Shown: positions 11,032 to 19,558, numbered from the stretch's first letter. The stretch: 64,000 nt of DNA from Nocardiopsis mwathae (GCF_014201195.1 NZ_JACHDS010000001.1:3720001-3784000); one strand, 5' to 3'. Program-made: numbers and translations. The notes: a model not told the origin generated them from the sequence alone.

Positions 11032-11310
11032 TCAGGACTTCAGGCCGGGCCGGTCGCACACGTTGTCGATGTGGTTGTACAGGAAGCCGTGCGGACACTG
11101 GAAGAGCACCGGGATGTTCTTGACACAGGGGTGCAGCGCCGTCTCGTCGTAGGGGTCGGGGAACACGAGCCGGCCCTGCTTCAGGCCCTTGGCGACCGAG
11201 CACTCGTCGAAGAGCGCGGAGTGGGCAGGGACCACGACGGCCACCGACAGCAGGCTGCCCAGGAGTACGGCACCGCAGGCCGCGGCCAGGCGGCGGGGTG
11301 TGGAGTACAC
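11032..11310 (-). CDS. Small secreted protein with CBM14-like (peritrophin-A) cysteine pattern
   Basis: A 92-residue protein with a Sec signal peptide (hydrophobic AAACGAVLLGSLLSVAVVV, cleavage probably after AHS near residue 31). The mature part has four cysteines in the order C-x(24-25)-C-x(8)-C-x(13)-C and the closing FQCPHGFLYNHIDNVCD, resembling the end of chitin-binding type 2 domains. Those domains are best known in invertebrate peritrophins. A role in binding chitin or a related glycan outside the cell is inference. The start is a GTG preceded by GGAAAGAG. Confidence 0.7.
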   Translation of the reverse strand: MYSTPRRLAAACGAVLLGSLLSVAVVVPAHSALFDECSVAKGLKQGRLVFPDPYDETALHPCVKNIPVLFQCPHGFLYNHIDNVCDRPGLKS

Positions 11311-11460
11311 GAGAGCGATCTCTTTCCGTCATCAAACAACTACATAGAGTCATACTGCCAGATGGAGACCGCCCCCGCAGCCGATCGGCGCGAGGGATGA
11401 GGAGCCGCGACGAGAGGGCGCGGCGATAGGGGGTGGCAGGGGTGCCGCCGGGGTGGGCGG

Positions 11461-12324
11461 TCAGGTGGCGGTCGGGAGCGCCGCCGACTCGAAGGCCTCC
11501 CGCAGCACACCCTCGCGCTCCTCGTCGCCCGACAGTGGACATGCGGCACACTTGCGGTCACCGAACCGGTAGTAGAAACAGCACCCGCCACGCACCATGA
11601 ACATCCGCTCGGACCGGCCCTCGGGCAGTCCCCGCAGCGCCAGCGGAAAGGGGCGCTGCTTGGGCGCGACGCGGACGCGGTCGGCGTTGATCCACTCCAC
11701 CATGCGGCGCGCCCTCTCCCAGGCGGCCGACTGGTCCGCGCCGACCTCGTAGGAGGCCGCGATGAGCGCGGCGTGCGGGGCGTCGGCGACCGCACTCCAC
11801 TGCGGCCGAGCGCCGAAGCGGGTGTGGGAGCGCACCGCCTCGACCACCGGTTCGAGGGCGGCCACGGCCCGGCCGACGAACCACGCGTCCAGCGCGTCCT
11901 CGTCGGCGACGCACCGGGCGCCGGGGCGGCGCCCCATCGGGTCGCCGTCCAGGACGGCGACCGCCCCCTGGCGCAGGGCCAGCCGGTCGAGGCGGCCGGT
12001 CGCCGGGTCGTGGCGGACCCACGTCCGGTCCGGCGCGAGGTCGGGGGCGCGCCCGGTCAGGTAGGCGGCCACACAGGCGAAGGCGAGTACCTGGCGGCCG
12101 GCGTCGGCGGCGAGGAACGCCGCGGCCGAGGTGGTGTGGCCGGCGCAGGAGCCCTCAAGGAGGAGGGTGATGAGCTCGGGGACCCGGTCGGGTACTCGGT
12201 CGAGCCGTGTCCACGCGGAGCCGCCGGGGGCCGGATCGGCGGCACCCAGGAGGTCGATGTCGATGTAGAGCTCGCGCGTGCTGGTCCAGCGCGCGACGCC
12301 GACCAGCGGATGGCAGCTCTGCAC
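11461..12324 (-). CDS. FhuF-like ferric-siderophore reductase, (2Fe-2S) binding
   Basis: A 287-residue cytoplasmic protein whose C terminus, GGCCFYYRFGDRKCAACPLSG, carries the CC...C-x2-C cysteines that hold a [2Fe-2S] cluster in FhuF-type reductases. FhuF proteins reduce iron in imported siderophores to release it. I chose the GTG at 12324, preceded by GGGAGG at 4 nt; this also puts the iron box at 12409-12425 upstream of the gene rather than inside it. No siderophore genes are nearby. Confidence 0.85.
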   Translation of the reverse strand: MQSCHPLVGVARWTSTRELYIDIDLLGAADPAPGGSAWTRLDRVPDRVPELITLLLEGSCAGHTTSAAAFLAADAGRQVLAFACVAAYLTGRAPDLAPDRTWVRHDPATGRLDRLALRQGAVAVLDGDPMGRRPGARCVADEDALDAWFVGRAVAALEPVVEAVRSHTRFGARPQWSAVADAPHAALIAASYEVGADQSAAWERARRMVEWINADRVRVAPKQRPFPLALRGLPEGRSERMFMVRGGCCFYYRFGDRKCAACPLSGDEEREGVLREAFESAALPTAT

Positions 12325-12408
12325 GGGGCCTCCCGATGCGTCGGAGGGGGTCAGGGGACTGCGAGCAAGGGGTAAGGGGGACGCGGGCGCGACCCGCGGG
12401 ACCGTTCG

Positions 12409-12425
12409 ATAGGTAAGCCTATCCT
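12409..12425 (-). promoter_or_regulatory. Iron box (IdeR/DmdR-type operator)
   Basis: On the minus strand the site reads AGGATAGGCTTACCTAT, which matches the actinobacterial iron-box core AGGTTAGGCTAACCTAA at 14 of 17 positions and is nearly palindromic. It lies 85 bp upstream of the FhuF-like start. Repression by iron-loaded IdeR/DmdR is inferred. Confidence 0.75.
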
Positions 12426-12560
12426 CACCCAACCGTGCTCTGCGCCGCCGACCCACCCCGTATCGGGCGCCTCCCCCACAATTCCCGGCGAACAGCAGGA
12501 ACCACCACAGTCCGTTGGGTACGGTGACAGCACGCCACCCGTGACACGATGGGAGAACAC

Positions 12561-13253
12561 GTGGGCAAGCGCCTGGTGCTGTGGGATATCGACAAGACCC
12601 TGATCGACGTCGACGGGATCGGCCTCGAAATCTTCTCCGCCGCGTTCGCCGAGTACAGCGGCCTCACCGGGCATCGGGACACCCGCGGCCCGGGACGTAC
12701 CGAGTGGCGCTGGTTCCACGACACCCTGGTGGCCAACGGCGTGGACCCGGCCGACGACGGCTTCGTGCGCTTCCTCGACGTGCAGGACCGCCTCTTCGAC
12801 GCGCGCGAGGCCGACATGGTCGAACGCGGCCGCGTCCTCACCGGTGCCGAGCCGATCCTGCGGCACTGCGCCGACTCCAGCGACATCGTCTCCTCACTGC
12901 TGACCGGCAACACGCGGCGCAACGCCGAGCGCAAGCTCACCGCGTTCGGCCTCCACCCGATGGTCGACTTCACGCTGGGCGCCTACGGCGACGACCACAT
13001 GGAGCGGCCCGAACTCGTCTCCATCGCCCGCCGCCGCGTCTACGAGCGGACCGGCATCGAGTTCACGGCCGCGACCACCGTCCTCGTCGGCGACAGCGCC
13101 AACGACATCAGGGCCGCACAGGAGGGTGGCGCGCGCATCGTCGCCGTCGCCACGGGCGAGGCCGACGCCGCGGAGCTGCGCTCGCTCGGCGCCGACACCG
13201 TGCTCGACGACCTCTCCGATACCGACGCCGTGCTGGAGGCCCTGCACGGCTGA
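12561..13253 (+). CDS. HAD-superfamily hydrolase
   Basis: A 230-residue haloacid-dehalogenase-like phosphatase. Motif I is WDIDKTLID (nucleophile Asp near residue 9), motif II is the threonine in LLTGNT near 117, and motif IV is VGDSANDI near 180. The helical cap follows motif I, as in phosphoglycolate-phosphatase-like enzymes. I prefer the GTG at 12561, preceded by GGGAGAA; an ATG 12 nt upstream overlaps that ribosome site. The substrate is unknown. Confidence 0.88.
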   Translation: MGKRLVLWDIDKTLIDVDGIGLEIFSAAFAEYSGLTGHRDTRGPGRTEWRWFHDTLVANGVDPADDGFVRFLDVQDRLFDAREADMVERGRVLTGAEPILRHCADSSDIVSSLLTGNTRRNAERKLTAFGLHPMVDFTLGAYGDDHMERPELVSIARRRVYERTGIEFTAATTVLVGDSANDIRAAQEGGARIVAVATGEADAAELRSLGADTVLDDLSDTDAVLEALHG

Positions 13254-13497
13254 GGCGTCGACCGAGCCGGCCGAGAGGGCGGCGTGGAAAACGAGGAAGC
13301 GGCGCCGGAGGCTCCCCCCGAAGACCTCCGACGCCGCGGTCGGCGGCGAACCCTCTCCGCATGGCCCGGCAGGCGTTCCGGCCGTGCGGCGTGGGCCGCC
13401 TCAGTGGTTCGTCGTCCTCCCGGCCCCCGGCCCGGCAGGGGCGGGGCCGCGGTGCGGGTGTCCGTGTGTGGTCCGTGCGGCGGTCCGCACCCGGTGG

Positions 13498-13794
13498 TCA
13501 GCTCGTTCCGGCCACGACGTCCTCGACGGAGACGTGGACGACCCTCCCCATCGCCAGCGGCCGCACGTCCTCGCGGATCTCCGCTGCGATCTGCGGCGGC
13601 GGCCGCCCGTAGCGCACGACCACGCCGATCTCGACGGTGGTCGCCCGGACCGCGACCCCGATGATCCTGCCTTCGGGAGCCGGGGTGACCGTGGTGCGGA
13701 ACGCACCCGGGGAGAGGTCGACGACATCCGGCAGCTCCCGGACTCGCGCCGCGATGCGTCGCGCGACCGTCGCCGCGTCGACGCTGCCCCCCAT
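13498..13794 (-). CDS. Asp23/Gls24-family envelope stress-like protein
   Basis: About 98 residues, with VARRIAARVRELPDVVDLSPG and VAVRATTVEIGVVVRYG matching the short Asp23/Gls24 (DUF322) proteins found in actinomycetes, usually in clusters linked to the cell envelope. The start is uncertain: the ATG at 13794 has GAGGG 5 nt upstream, while a GTG-ATG pair at 13836/13833 gives a longer form without a visible ribosome site. The 244 bp between this gene and the HAD gene hold nothing I can identify. Confidence 0.72.
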   Translation of the reverse strand: MGGSVDAATVARRIAARVRELPDVVDLSPGAFRTTVTPAPEGRIIGVAVRATTVEIGVVVRYGRPPPQIAAEIREDVRPLAMGRVVHVSVEDVVAGTS

Positions 13795-14124
13795 CGCACC
13801 CTCACTCGCGCTCGGACCACCGAACCCCCGCATCACACATGGTAACCAGTGAACTACTAGAAGTAGAGAATTCTGGGTGTGATCGATGAGAATAGCCTGC
13901 TGACACCGAGGTCCACGGCGATTCTCAAGGAAAACCGCCGTGAAGCGACCGAATCCCGGTGGCCGCCAACGGCCGGAACTCCGGGCCCGGAGCGGGGCCA
14001 GACGCCCGGGGCCATCCCCGCCCCCGGGCGCCGGCGCCTCCAGGGCGTCTTCGACGGATCATTTCCTCACTCGCGGCCACCGGAACGACGCTCGCTCAGG
14101 AGGAAAGCATCCGCCGAACACGCC

Positions 14125-15006
14125 CTAGCGGAACACCACCGTCTTGCCGCCGTTGAGCAGGATCCGCCGCTGGGCATGCCAGTTGACGGCGCGCGCCAGC
14201 GCCAGCGACTCCAGGTCGCGGCCGATCGCGGTGAGCTGCTCGGGGGTGTGGGTGTGGTCGACCCGCGAGACCTCCTGCTCGATGATCGGCCCCTCGTCCA
14301 GGTCGGCCGTCACGTAGTGCGCGGTCGCACCGATCAGCTTCACGCCGCGCGCCTGCGCCTGGTGGTAGGGGCGCGCGCCCTTGAAGCTCGGCAGGAACGA
14401 GTGGTGGATGTTGATGATCTTGCCCGGAAGCTTCTCGCACAGGTCCTCGGAGAGCACCTGCATGTAGCGGGCCAGCACCACCAGGTCGACGTCGTAGGAG
14501 CCGACCAGCTCCAGCAGCCGTGCCTCCTGCTCGGCCTTGGTCTCCGGCCGCACCGGGAGGTGGTGGAAGTCCAGTCCGTAGGAGTGCGCGAGGAATTCCA
14601 GGTCGGGGTGGTTGGAGACCACCGCGGCGATGTCGATGTCCAGCAGCCCGCTGCGCTGCCGGTAGAGCAGGTCGTTGAGGCAGTGCCCGAACTTCGACAC
14701 CATCACCAGCATGCGGGGGCGCACGGCGCACCGCCACAGCTCCCACTCCATGTCGAAGTCCCGGGCCAGGACCGCGACCGCCGCGCGCAGCGCCTCCTCG
14801 GACACGACCCCGCCGCCTGCCCCGTCCCCCGGCGCGGGCTCGGCGACGAACTGCATGCGCAGGAAGAACCGACCGGTGTAGTGGTCGCCGTACTGCTGGC
14901 TCTCGGTGATGTTGCAACCGTGCCCGTTGAGGAGGTTCGCCACCGCGGCGACGATTCCCCGGCTGTCGGGACAGGACAGCGTCAGTACGTATTCGCGATC
15001 ACTCAT
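14125..15006 (-). CDS. purU: Formyltetrahydrofolate deformylase
   Basis: A 293-residue enzyme hydrolysing 10-formyl-THF to formate and THF, balancing one-carbon pools. An N-terminal ACT domain (YVLTLSCPDSRGIVAAVANLL) is followed by the formyltransferase-like catalytic domain with INIHHSFLPSFKGARPYHQA (catalytic His) and YVTADLDEGPIIEQ (catalytic Asp). I chose the ATG at 15006, with GGGAGAG upstream; longer in-frame sequence is generated by the 8-bp tandem repeat and is not protein-like. It fits functionally with the glycine/serine genes 5 kb away. Confidence 0.95.
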   Translation of the reverse strand: MSDREYVLTLSCPDSRGIVAAVANLLNGHGCNITESQQYGDHYTGRFFLRMQFVAEPAPGDGAGGGVVSEEALRAAVAVLARDFDMEWELWRCAVRPRMLVMVSKFGHCLNDLLYRQRSGLLDIDIAAVVSNHPDLEFLAHSYGLDFHHLPVRPETKAEQEARLLELVGSYDVDLVVLARYMQVLSEDLCEKLPGKIINIHHSFLPSFKGARPYHQAQARGVKLIGATAHYVTADLDEGPIIEQEVSRVDHTHTPEQLTAIGRDLESLALARAVNWHAQRRILLNGGKTVVFR

Positions 15007-15113
15007 CGGTCGCAACTCTCCCGGACTGTTCGGATCTGCTGAAAGGGGACGATCTTCCAGGTTATCCGGCCGCGGACGCGGCCGTGGGAGAACGCCGGGA
15101 CCCGTACGCCACC

Positions 15114-15201
15114 GCCACCCGCCACCCGCCACCCGCCACCCGCCAGCACGGCAGCACGGCAGCACGGCAGCACGGCAGCACGGCAGCACGGCAGCACGGC
15201 A
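15114..15201 (+). repeat. Two abutting tandem repeats (minisatellite) between purU and the aldolase gene
   Basis: Four perfect copies of the 7-mer GCCACCC (15114-15141) are followed, after GCCA, by seven perfect copies of the 8-mer GCACGGCA (15146-15201). They lie in the divergent promoter region of purU and the PLP enzyme gene. Such arrays vary in copy number by slippage and could alter promoter spacing. Confidence 0.9.
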
Positions 15202-15246
15202 GCACAACATGAATAATTCTCACGGTTCGGTGGCATACCCCACTCC

Positions 15247-16494
15247 ATGAGCAGAACCACCCGCGACCACTACGACACCGCCACCGCACACCTGGAGCCG
15301 CCCTTCGCCGTCGTCGACCTCGCCGCCTTCCGCGCCAACGCCGCCGACCTCGCCCGCCGCGCCTCCGGCACCCCCATCCGCGTCGCCAGCAAGTCCCTCC
15401 GCTGCCGCCACCTCATCCGCGCCGCCCTCGACCTCCCCGGCTACGCCGGGATCATGGCCTTCACCCTCCCCGAAGCCCTCTGGCTGGCCACCGACGACAC
15501 CCACGGCCCCCTCAGCGACGACATCCTCGTCGCCTACCCCACCGCCGACACCGGCGCCATCGCCCGCCTCGCCGCCGACGAGCACACCGCCCGGACCATC
15601 ACCCTCATGGTCGACGACACCGCCCATCTCGACCTCATCACCGCCGCCGCACCCGACCCCGCCCACCCCATCAAGGTCTGCATCGACGTCGACACCAGCT
15701 GGCAGCCGCTGGGCCCCCGCCTGCGCATCGGCGCCCACCGCTCCCCCCTCCGCACCCCCGCCCAGGCCGCCGCGCTCGCCCGCGCCATCACCCACCGCCC
15801 CAACCTCCGCCTCGACGGCATCATGGCCTACGAGGCCCAGATCGCCGGGGTCGCCGACGCCCCGCCCGGCCACCCCCTCCACGGGCGCGCCCTGCGCTGG
15901 ATCCAGGCCAGGTCCCGCACCGAACTCGCCCGCCGACGCGCCGCCATCGTCCGCGCCGTCCGCGCCGTCGCCGACGTCCGCTTCGTCAACGGCGGCGGCA
16001 CCGGCAGCGCCCACACCACCTGCCGCGAACGTGCCGTCACCGAGATCGGCGCCGGATCCGGCCTCTACCAGCCGGCCCTGTTCGACGACTTCAGCGCGTT
16101 CACCGGCCGACCCGCCGCCCTCTTCGCCCTGCCCGTCGTGCGCCGCCCCGGCCCCGGCTGGGCCACCGCACTCGGCGGCGGCTACCCTGCCTCCGGGCCC
16201 GCCGGCCCGGCCGCGCTCCCCCGCCCCCACCTGCCCCGCGGCCTGCACTACAGCCCCACCGAGGGCCCCGGCGAGACCCAGACGCCGCTGCGCGGCGCCG
16301 CCGCCGACCACCTCGCCATCGGCGACCGGGTCTGGATGCGCCACGCCAAGGCGGGCGAGCTGTGCGAGCGCTTCGCCGAACTGCACCTCATCGACACGGT
16401 CCCCGGCGACGGCGCCGACGGCGCGGCCGACGCCGCGCCCCGCGTCGTCGCCACCGTCCCCACCTACCGCGGCGAAGGACGCACCTTCCTCTGA
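15247..16494 (+). CDS. PLP-dependent amino acid deaminase/aldolase (alanine racemase-like fold)
   Basis: A 415-residue protein with the N-terminal alanine-racemase barrel: the PLP lysine is in RVASKSLRC near residue 45, and RFVNGGGTGS near 240 binds the cofactor phosphate. A C-terminal beta domain has GDRVWMRHAKAGELCERF, as in D-threonine aldolase and D-serine dehydratase relatives. The reaction is therefore a cleavage or dehydration of a beta-hydroxy D-amino acid, with substrate unknown. No ribosome site precedes the ATG, so it may be leaderless. Codon use is extremely C-ending. Confidence 0.82.
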   Translation: MSRTTRDHYDTATAHLEPPFAVVDLAAFRANAADLARRASGTPIRVASKSLRCRHLIRAALDLPGYAGIMAFTLPEALWLATDDTHGPLSDDILVAYPTADTGAIARLAADEHTARTITLMVDDTAHLDLITAAAPDPAHPIKVCIDVDTSWQPLGPRLRIGAHRSPLRTPAQAAALARAITHRPNLRLDGIMAYEAQIAGVADAPPGHPLHGRALRWIQARSRTELARRRAAIVRAVRAVADVRFVNGGGTGSAHTTCRERAVTEIGAGSGLYQPALFDDFSAFTGRPAALFALPVVRRPGPGWATALGGGYPASGPAGPAALPRPHLPRGLHYSPTEGPGETQTPLRGAAADHLAIGDRVWMRHAKAGELCERFAELHLIDTVPGDGADGAADAAPRVVATVPTYRGEGRTFL

Positions 16495-16514
16495 CCCGCC
16501 CCGCCCCCGGACAC

Positions 16515-16554
16515 GACGACGGTGCGCGGGCCCGAAGGCCCGCGCACCGTCGTC
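16515..16554. terminator. Bidirectional terminator hairpin
   Basis: A perfect 18-bp stem (arms 16515-16532 and 16537-16554) closed by a CGAA tetraloop. It separates the rightward PLP enzyme gene from the leftward DUF3618 gene and can serve both. Confidence 0.8.
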
Positions 16555-16618
16555 AAGTCTGTACCGCTGTGCCCGTCCGCCGTTGCGCGGCGGACACCGC
16601 AACGAGTCGGCGGCCGCG

Positions 16619-17020
16619 CTACCGCTTGCGCCTGCGCCGCACCATGGCGATCACACCGACCGCGGCCACCACGCCGACACCGATCCCGAGCAGCACGACC
16701 TCGGGGGGTAGCTGGCCGCGCGTGGTGTAGGTCGACACGACCTCCTCATCGCCCTTGAGCCGGATGCTGCCCTCCGGAGGCTCCTCCACGTGGCTCTCGA
16801 CCCGGACCGCGCCACCGCCGACCACCAGCGCCCGCGCCTCCTCGGCCAGGTAGGCGCCGGTCTGGCGCACCTGGTCCCAGCTCCGCCGCGCCACATTCCT
16901 CGGGTTCGTGCGGTCCGAGATCTCGTCGATCGCCCACGCCAGCCGCTGCTGCGTGCGCTCGATCTCCGCCTGCACACTGGCAGGGTCCCGGCGCGCCCCC
17001 GCGGGGTCGCGATCCTCCAT
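16619..17020 (-). CDS. DUF3618 membrane protein
   Basis: A 133-residue protein. Residues 15-40 contain the DUF3618 signature (VQAEIERTQQRLAWAIDEI followed by DRTNPRNVARRSW), and one C-terminal transmembrane helix (VVLLGIGVGVVAAVGVIAMV) ends in a positive RRRRKR tail, so the bulk is probably cytoplasmic. DUF3618 proteins occur in actinomycetes near phospholipid or envelope genes and have no known activity. It lies 18 bp downstream of the phosphatidyltransferase stop and is probably co-transcribed. The start has GGAAGGAAG upstream. Confidence 0.85.
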   Translation of the reverse strand: MEDRDPAGARRDPASVQAEIERTQQRLAWAIDEISDRTNPRNVARRSWDQVRQTGAYLAEEARALVVGGGAVRVESHVEEPPEGSIRLKGDEEVVSTYTTRGQLPPEVVLLGIGVGVVAAVGVIAMVRRRRKR

Positions 17021-17037
17021 ACAGCCGCTTCCTTCCG

Positions 17038-18117
17038 CTACCGCAGGGTCTCTTGAGTCGAATCCGCAGGTGACGCCGCAACCGCCCCATCGGCCACGCG
17101 ATCGGACGGGCGCGTGAAGCCCAGTGCGCCTTCGATTCCGTCCACGACCCGGAAGAAGTCCCGCGTGGACAACCACAGTTTATAGACGATCGCCATCTCG
17201 AACGCGAGGAGCAAAACGCCCACCACGACGGTAATCCACCCGATCGCCGCACTCGACACCACCCCGGCGAGTGGGGCGATCACGAACACCGCCATCTGGA
17301 ACTCGATGCCGCTGACCAGGTGCGTCCGGATCCGCCGCGCCCGCAGGTGGTCCCAGGCCCGCTGGTACCACGGGAAGCGGCTGCGGAACTCCTGGTGCAG
17401 GTCGATCTTGGGCAGCTCCACGTCCGGCTGCTTGCCGCTCACCCGGGCGCAGTGCGCCTCGCTCTCCGTCTGCGTGCGCAGCATCTGCTCCAGCACCGAG
17501 ATGCCGTGCCGCAGCACCGCCTGCTCGCCCTGGTCGCTCATGGGACGACCGGCGGCCGCCCCCTCGTCCTCCGGCTCCAGCATGGACAGCGTCGCCCGCG
17601 CGCGCTCCACGGCCCCGGCGATGTGCGAGCGCATCTCCCGGCGCATCTTGTAGACCTGCAGCGCGTTGAGGTAGCGCAGCATGTCCAGGAAGACCACGAC
17701 CAGCGCCAGCCAGACGAACACCACCTGGCCGGTCAGCACGTACTGCCCGCCCATCAGCGCGATCGCGCAGATCAGCACCCGGAACCGGTCGAAGACGTAG
17801 TCCATCCACGAACCGAACAGCGACTCCCGGTCGGTCAGCCGCGCCAACTTGCCGTCCATGCAGTCCAGCAGGAAGCACAGGTAGTAGAGCAGCGCCCCGA
17901 GGACGAGGTAGTGCCACGTTCCGATCGCGAAGCACGCCGCGGCCCCCAGCCCGAGGAACAGGGCGGCCACGGTCAGCTGGTTCGGCGTGATCGCCGTACG
18001 GTTGGCGATCACCCGCACCAGGCGGATCGCCACCGGATCGACCAGCCCCACGGTCCACCACGAGTCGCGCTCCCGGCACGTGCGTTCCCGGACGTCGTCC
18101 AGAGTGAAACCAGCCAT
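17038..18117 (-). CDS. CDP-alcohol phosphatidyltransferase family protein
   Basis: A 359-residue integral membrane enzyme. The CDP-alcohol signature DG-x2-AR-x8-G-x3-D-x3-D is intact (DGKLAR ... G ... D ... D near residues 90-112), so it should exchange CMP from a CDP-lipid or CDP-alcohol for an acceptor alcohol. About six membrane helices are split by a long cytoplasmic insert (about residues 165-265) that is unusual for the family. The acceptor is unknown. It heads a two-gene unit with the DUF3618 protein. Confidence 0.85.
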   Translation of the reverse strand: MAGFTLDDVRERTCRERDSWWTVGLVDPVAIRLVRVIANRTAITPNQLTVAALFLGLGAAACFAIGTWHYLVLGALLYYLCFLLDCMDGKLARLTDRESLFGSWMDYVFDRFRVLICAIALMGGQYVLTGQVVFVWLALVVVFLDMLRYLNALQVYKMRREMRSHIAGAVERARATLSMLEPEDEGAAAGRPMSDQGEQAVLRHGISVLEQMLRTQTESEAHCARVSGKQPDVELPKIDLHQEFRSRFPWYQRAWDHLRARRIRTHLVSGIEFQMAVFVIAPLAGVVSSAAIGWITVVVGVLLLAFEMAIVYKLWLSTRDFFRVVDGIEGALGFTRPSDRVADGAVAASPADSTQETLR

Positions 18118-18502
18118 CGTTGCCTGATACTCCCAAACGCGAAGTGGACGTGCTCCGGACCTGCGGCATCGACTGGAGCGCCGAGATCATGAGGGGGTGT
18201 AGCGCCTGAAGTCTAGGTACAGGACGCCGCCCTGGTGGGGGTACGCCGGATACACGAGTTCGGACAACAATAGGCCATTGACGAGCAAGATCAACCCTGA
18301 CCGGACCAACCGAGTGGGGATCGCAACCGAAGCGCGCCCAAAGCACCGCTGCGCGGCGCGGATCCGGAACACCGACCCCCACCCCACCCGGGCGCGCCGT
18401 GCACGCCGCACGTCCTCTCCCCGCCGCCCCGTGGACGGCGCACCGCCGACGCCGGGCGTGCATAGGCTGATCAGGACAGCAGCCACCGTGACAAGGAGAA
18501 CC
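18118..18502. other. Divergent intergenic region, 385 bp
   Basis: It separates the leftward phosphatidyltransferase gene from rightward bcp and must hold both promoters. I see no supported gene, RNA or repeat in it. Confidence 0.5.
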
Positions 18503-18988
18503 GTGAGCGACCCGACCGTCCGCCTGCAGCCCGGCGACCCCGCACCCGACTTCACCCTCGGCGACGCCGACGGCAACCCGGTCACCCTCAGCGAACTGCT
18601 GAAATCCACCGGCAAGCGCGTCGTCCTGTACTTCTACCCCGCCGCCATGACGCCCGGCTGCACCACCCAGGCCTGCGACTTCCGCGACAACCTCCGCGAC
18701 TTCGACGCCGCCGGGCTCACCGTCCTCGGCATCTCCCCCGACACCTCCGAGAAGCTCGCCCGCTTCCGCGACAAGGAGGGCCTGACCTTCCCCCTCCTCG
18801 GCGACCCGGACAAGGACGTCCTGCGCGCCTACGGCGCCTTCGGCGAGAAGAAGAACTACGGCAGGGTCGTCCAGGGCGTCATCCGCTCCACCCTGGTCAT
18901 CGACCCGGACGGCAAGGTCGAAAAGGCCTTCTACAACGTGAAGGCCACCGGCCACGTCGACCGCATCAAGCGCGAGCTGGGGCTTTAG
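18503..18988 (+). CDS. bcp: Thioredoxin-dependent thiol peroxidase (BCP/PrxQ)
   Basis: A 161-residue peroxiredoxin reducing hydroperoxides with electrons from thioredoxin. The peroxidatic and resolving cysteines lie in TPGCTTQACDF, with the C-x4-C spacing of the BCP/PrxQ class. The start is the GTG at 18503, preceded by AGGAGAA; upstream in-frame sequence is not conserved-looking. It is monocistronic and followed by an intrinsic terminator at 19014. Confidence 0.95.
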   Translation: MSDPTVRLQPGDPAPDFTLGDADGNPVTLSELLKSTGKRVVLYFYPAAMTPGCTTQACDFRDNLRDFDAAGLTVLGISPDTSEKLARFRDKEGLTFPLLGDPDKDVLRAYGAFGEKKNYGRVVQGVIRSTLVIDPDGKVEKAFYNVKATGHVDRIKRELGL

Positions 18989-19013
18989 ACAGCGTCTGCG
19001 CAGGCACAAAGCG

Positions 19014-19040
19014 GGCTGCCTAGGAATGTCCTAGGCAGCC
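19014..19040 (+). terminator. Intrinsic terminator after bcp
   Basis: An 11-bp perfect stem (GGCTGCCTAGG / CCTAGGCAGCC, 5-nt loop) is followed by ACTGCTTTTC. It ends only 14 nt before the ATG of the HNH gene, so it either isolates that gene from bcp transcription or forms its 5' leader. Confidence 0.75.
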
Positions 19041-19054
19041 ACTGCTTTTCGCGC

Positions 19055-19558
19055 ATGGCCAAGCACATCAAGTACACCCCCGAACTTCTCTCTGAAGCCG
19101 CAGCAGCCTCCACCAGCCTCGCCGGAATCCTCCGGTATCTCGGCCTCGCTCAGGCCGGCGGCACCCAGGCGCACATCAGCAGGAAGCTCGAAGAGTTCGA
19201 CATCGACACGTCCCACTTCCGCCGTATCCCCCACGACAAGGGCGAGACATCTCCGAAGCGGAAGCCCTCCGAGCACGTCCTTGCGCTGAAGCCGCCCGGG
19301 GCGCGGCGGGCTGAAGGGCGGACCCTCCGACGTGCCCTGATCGAGGCCGGTGTGCCTTACGAGTGCGCCCTGTGCGGGCTCACCGACAAGTGGCGCGGCG
19401 CACCGTTGGGACTCCATGTCGACCACATCAACGGAGACTGGCTCGACGACCGACGGGCCAACTTGCGGTTCCTGTGCCCGAACTGCCATTCTCAGACCGA
19501 CAACTACTCCGGCCGCTCGAAGAACGGGAAGAGCGCCGGGTCACGTAGGGGGCCGTAG
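19055..19558 (+). CDS. HNH endonuclease with N-terminal DNA-binding region
   Basis: A 167-residue protein with a C-terminal HNH nuclease finger: C-x2-C in ECALC near residue 107, catalytic HVDHIN near 125, the asparagine in RRANLRF and the closing CPNCH. The N-terminal 50 residues (two short helices in EAAAASTSLAGILRYLGL, then ISRKLEEFDIDTSHF) look like a helix-turn-helix. The TAG stop is formed by bases 8-10 of the tRNA gene that begins at 19549. No ribosome site precedes the ATG, and a terminator hairpin lies 14 nt upstream. It resembles stand-alone HNH proteins common in actinomycetes and their phages; whether it cuts tRNA genes or acts as a homing enzyme is unknown. Confidence 0.85.
   Translation: MAKHIKYTPELLSEAAAASTSLAGILRYLGLAQAGGTQAHISRKLEEFDIDTSHFRRIPHDKGETSPKRKPSEHVLALKPPGARRAEGRTLRRALIEAGVPYECALCGLTDKWRGAPLGLHVDHINGDWLDDRRANLRFLCPNCHSQTDNYSGRSKNGKSAGSRRGP

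Noticed and set aside
13284-13664. Arg/Pro-rich frame between the HAD and Asp23-like genes
   Set aside because: Composition typical of non-coding high-GC DNA; overlaps the better-supported leftward gene.
15146-15201. CRISPR-like array
   Set aside because: Units are 8 bp with no spacers, so it is a simple tandem repeat.
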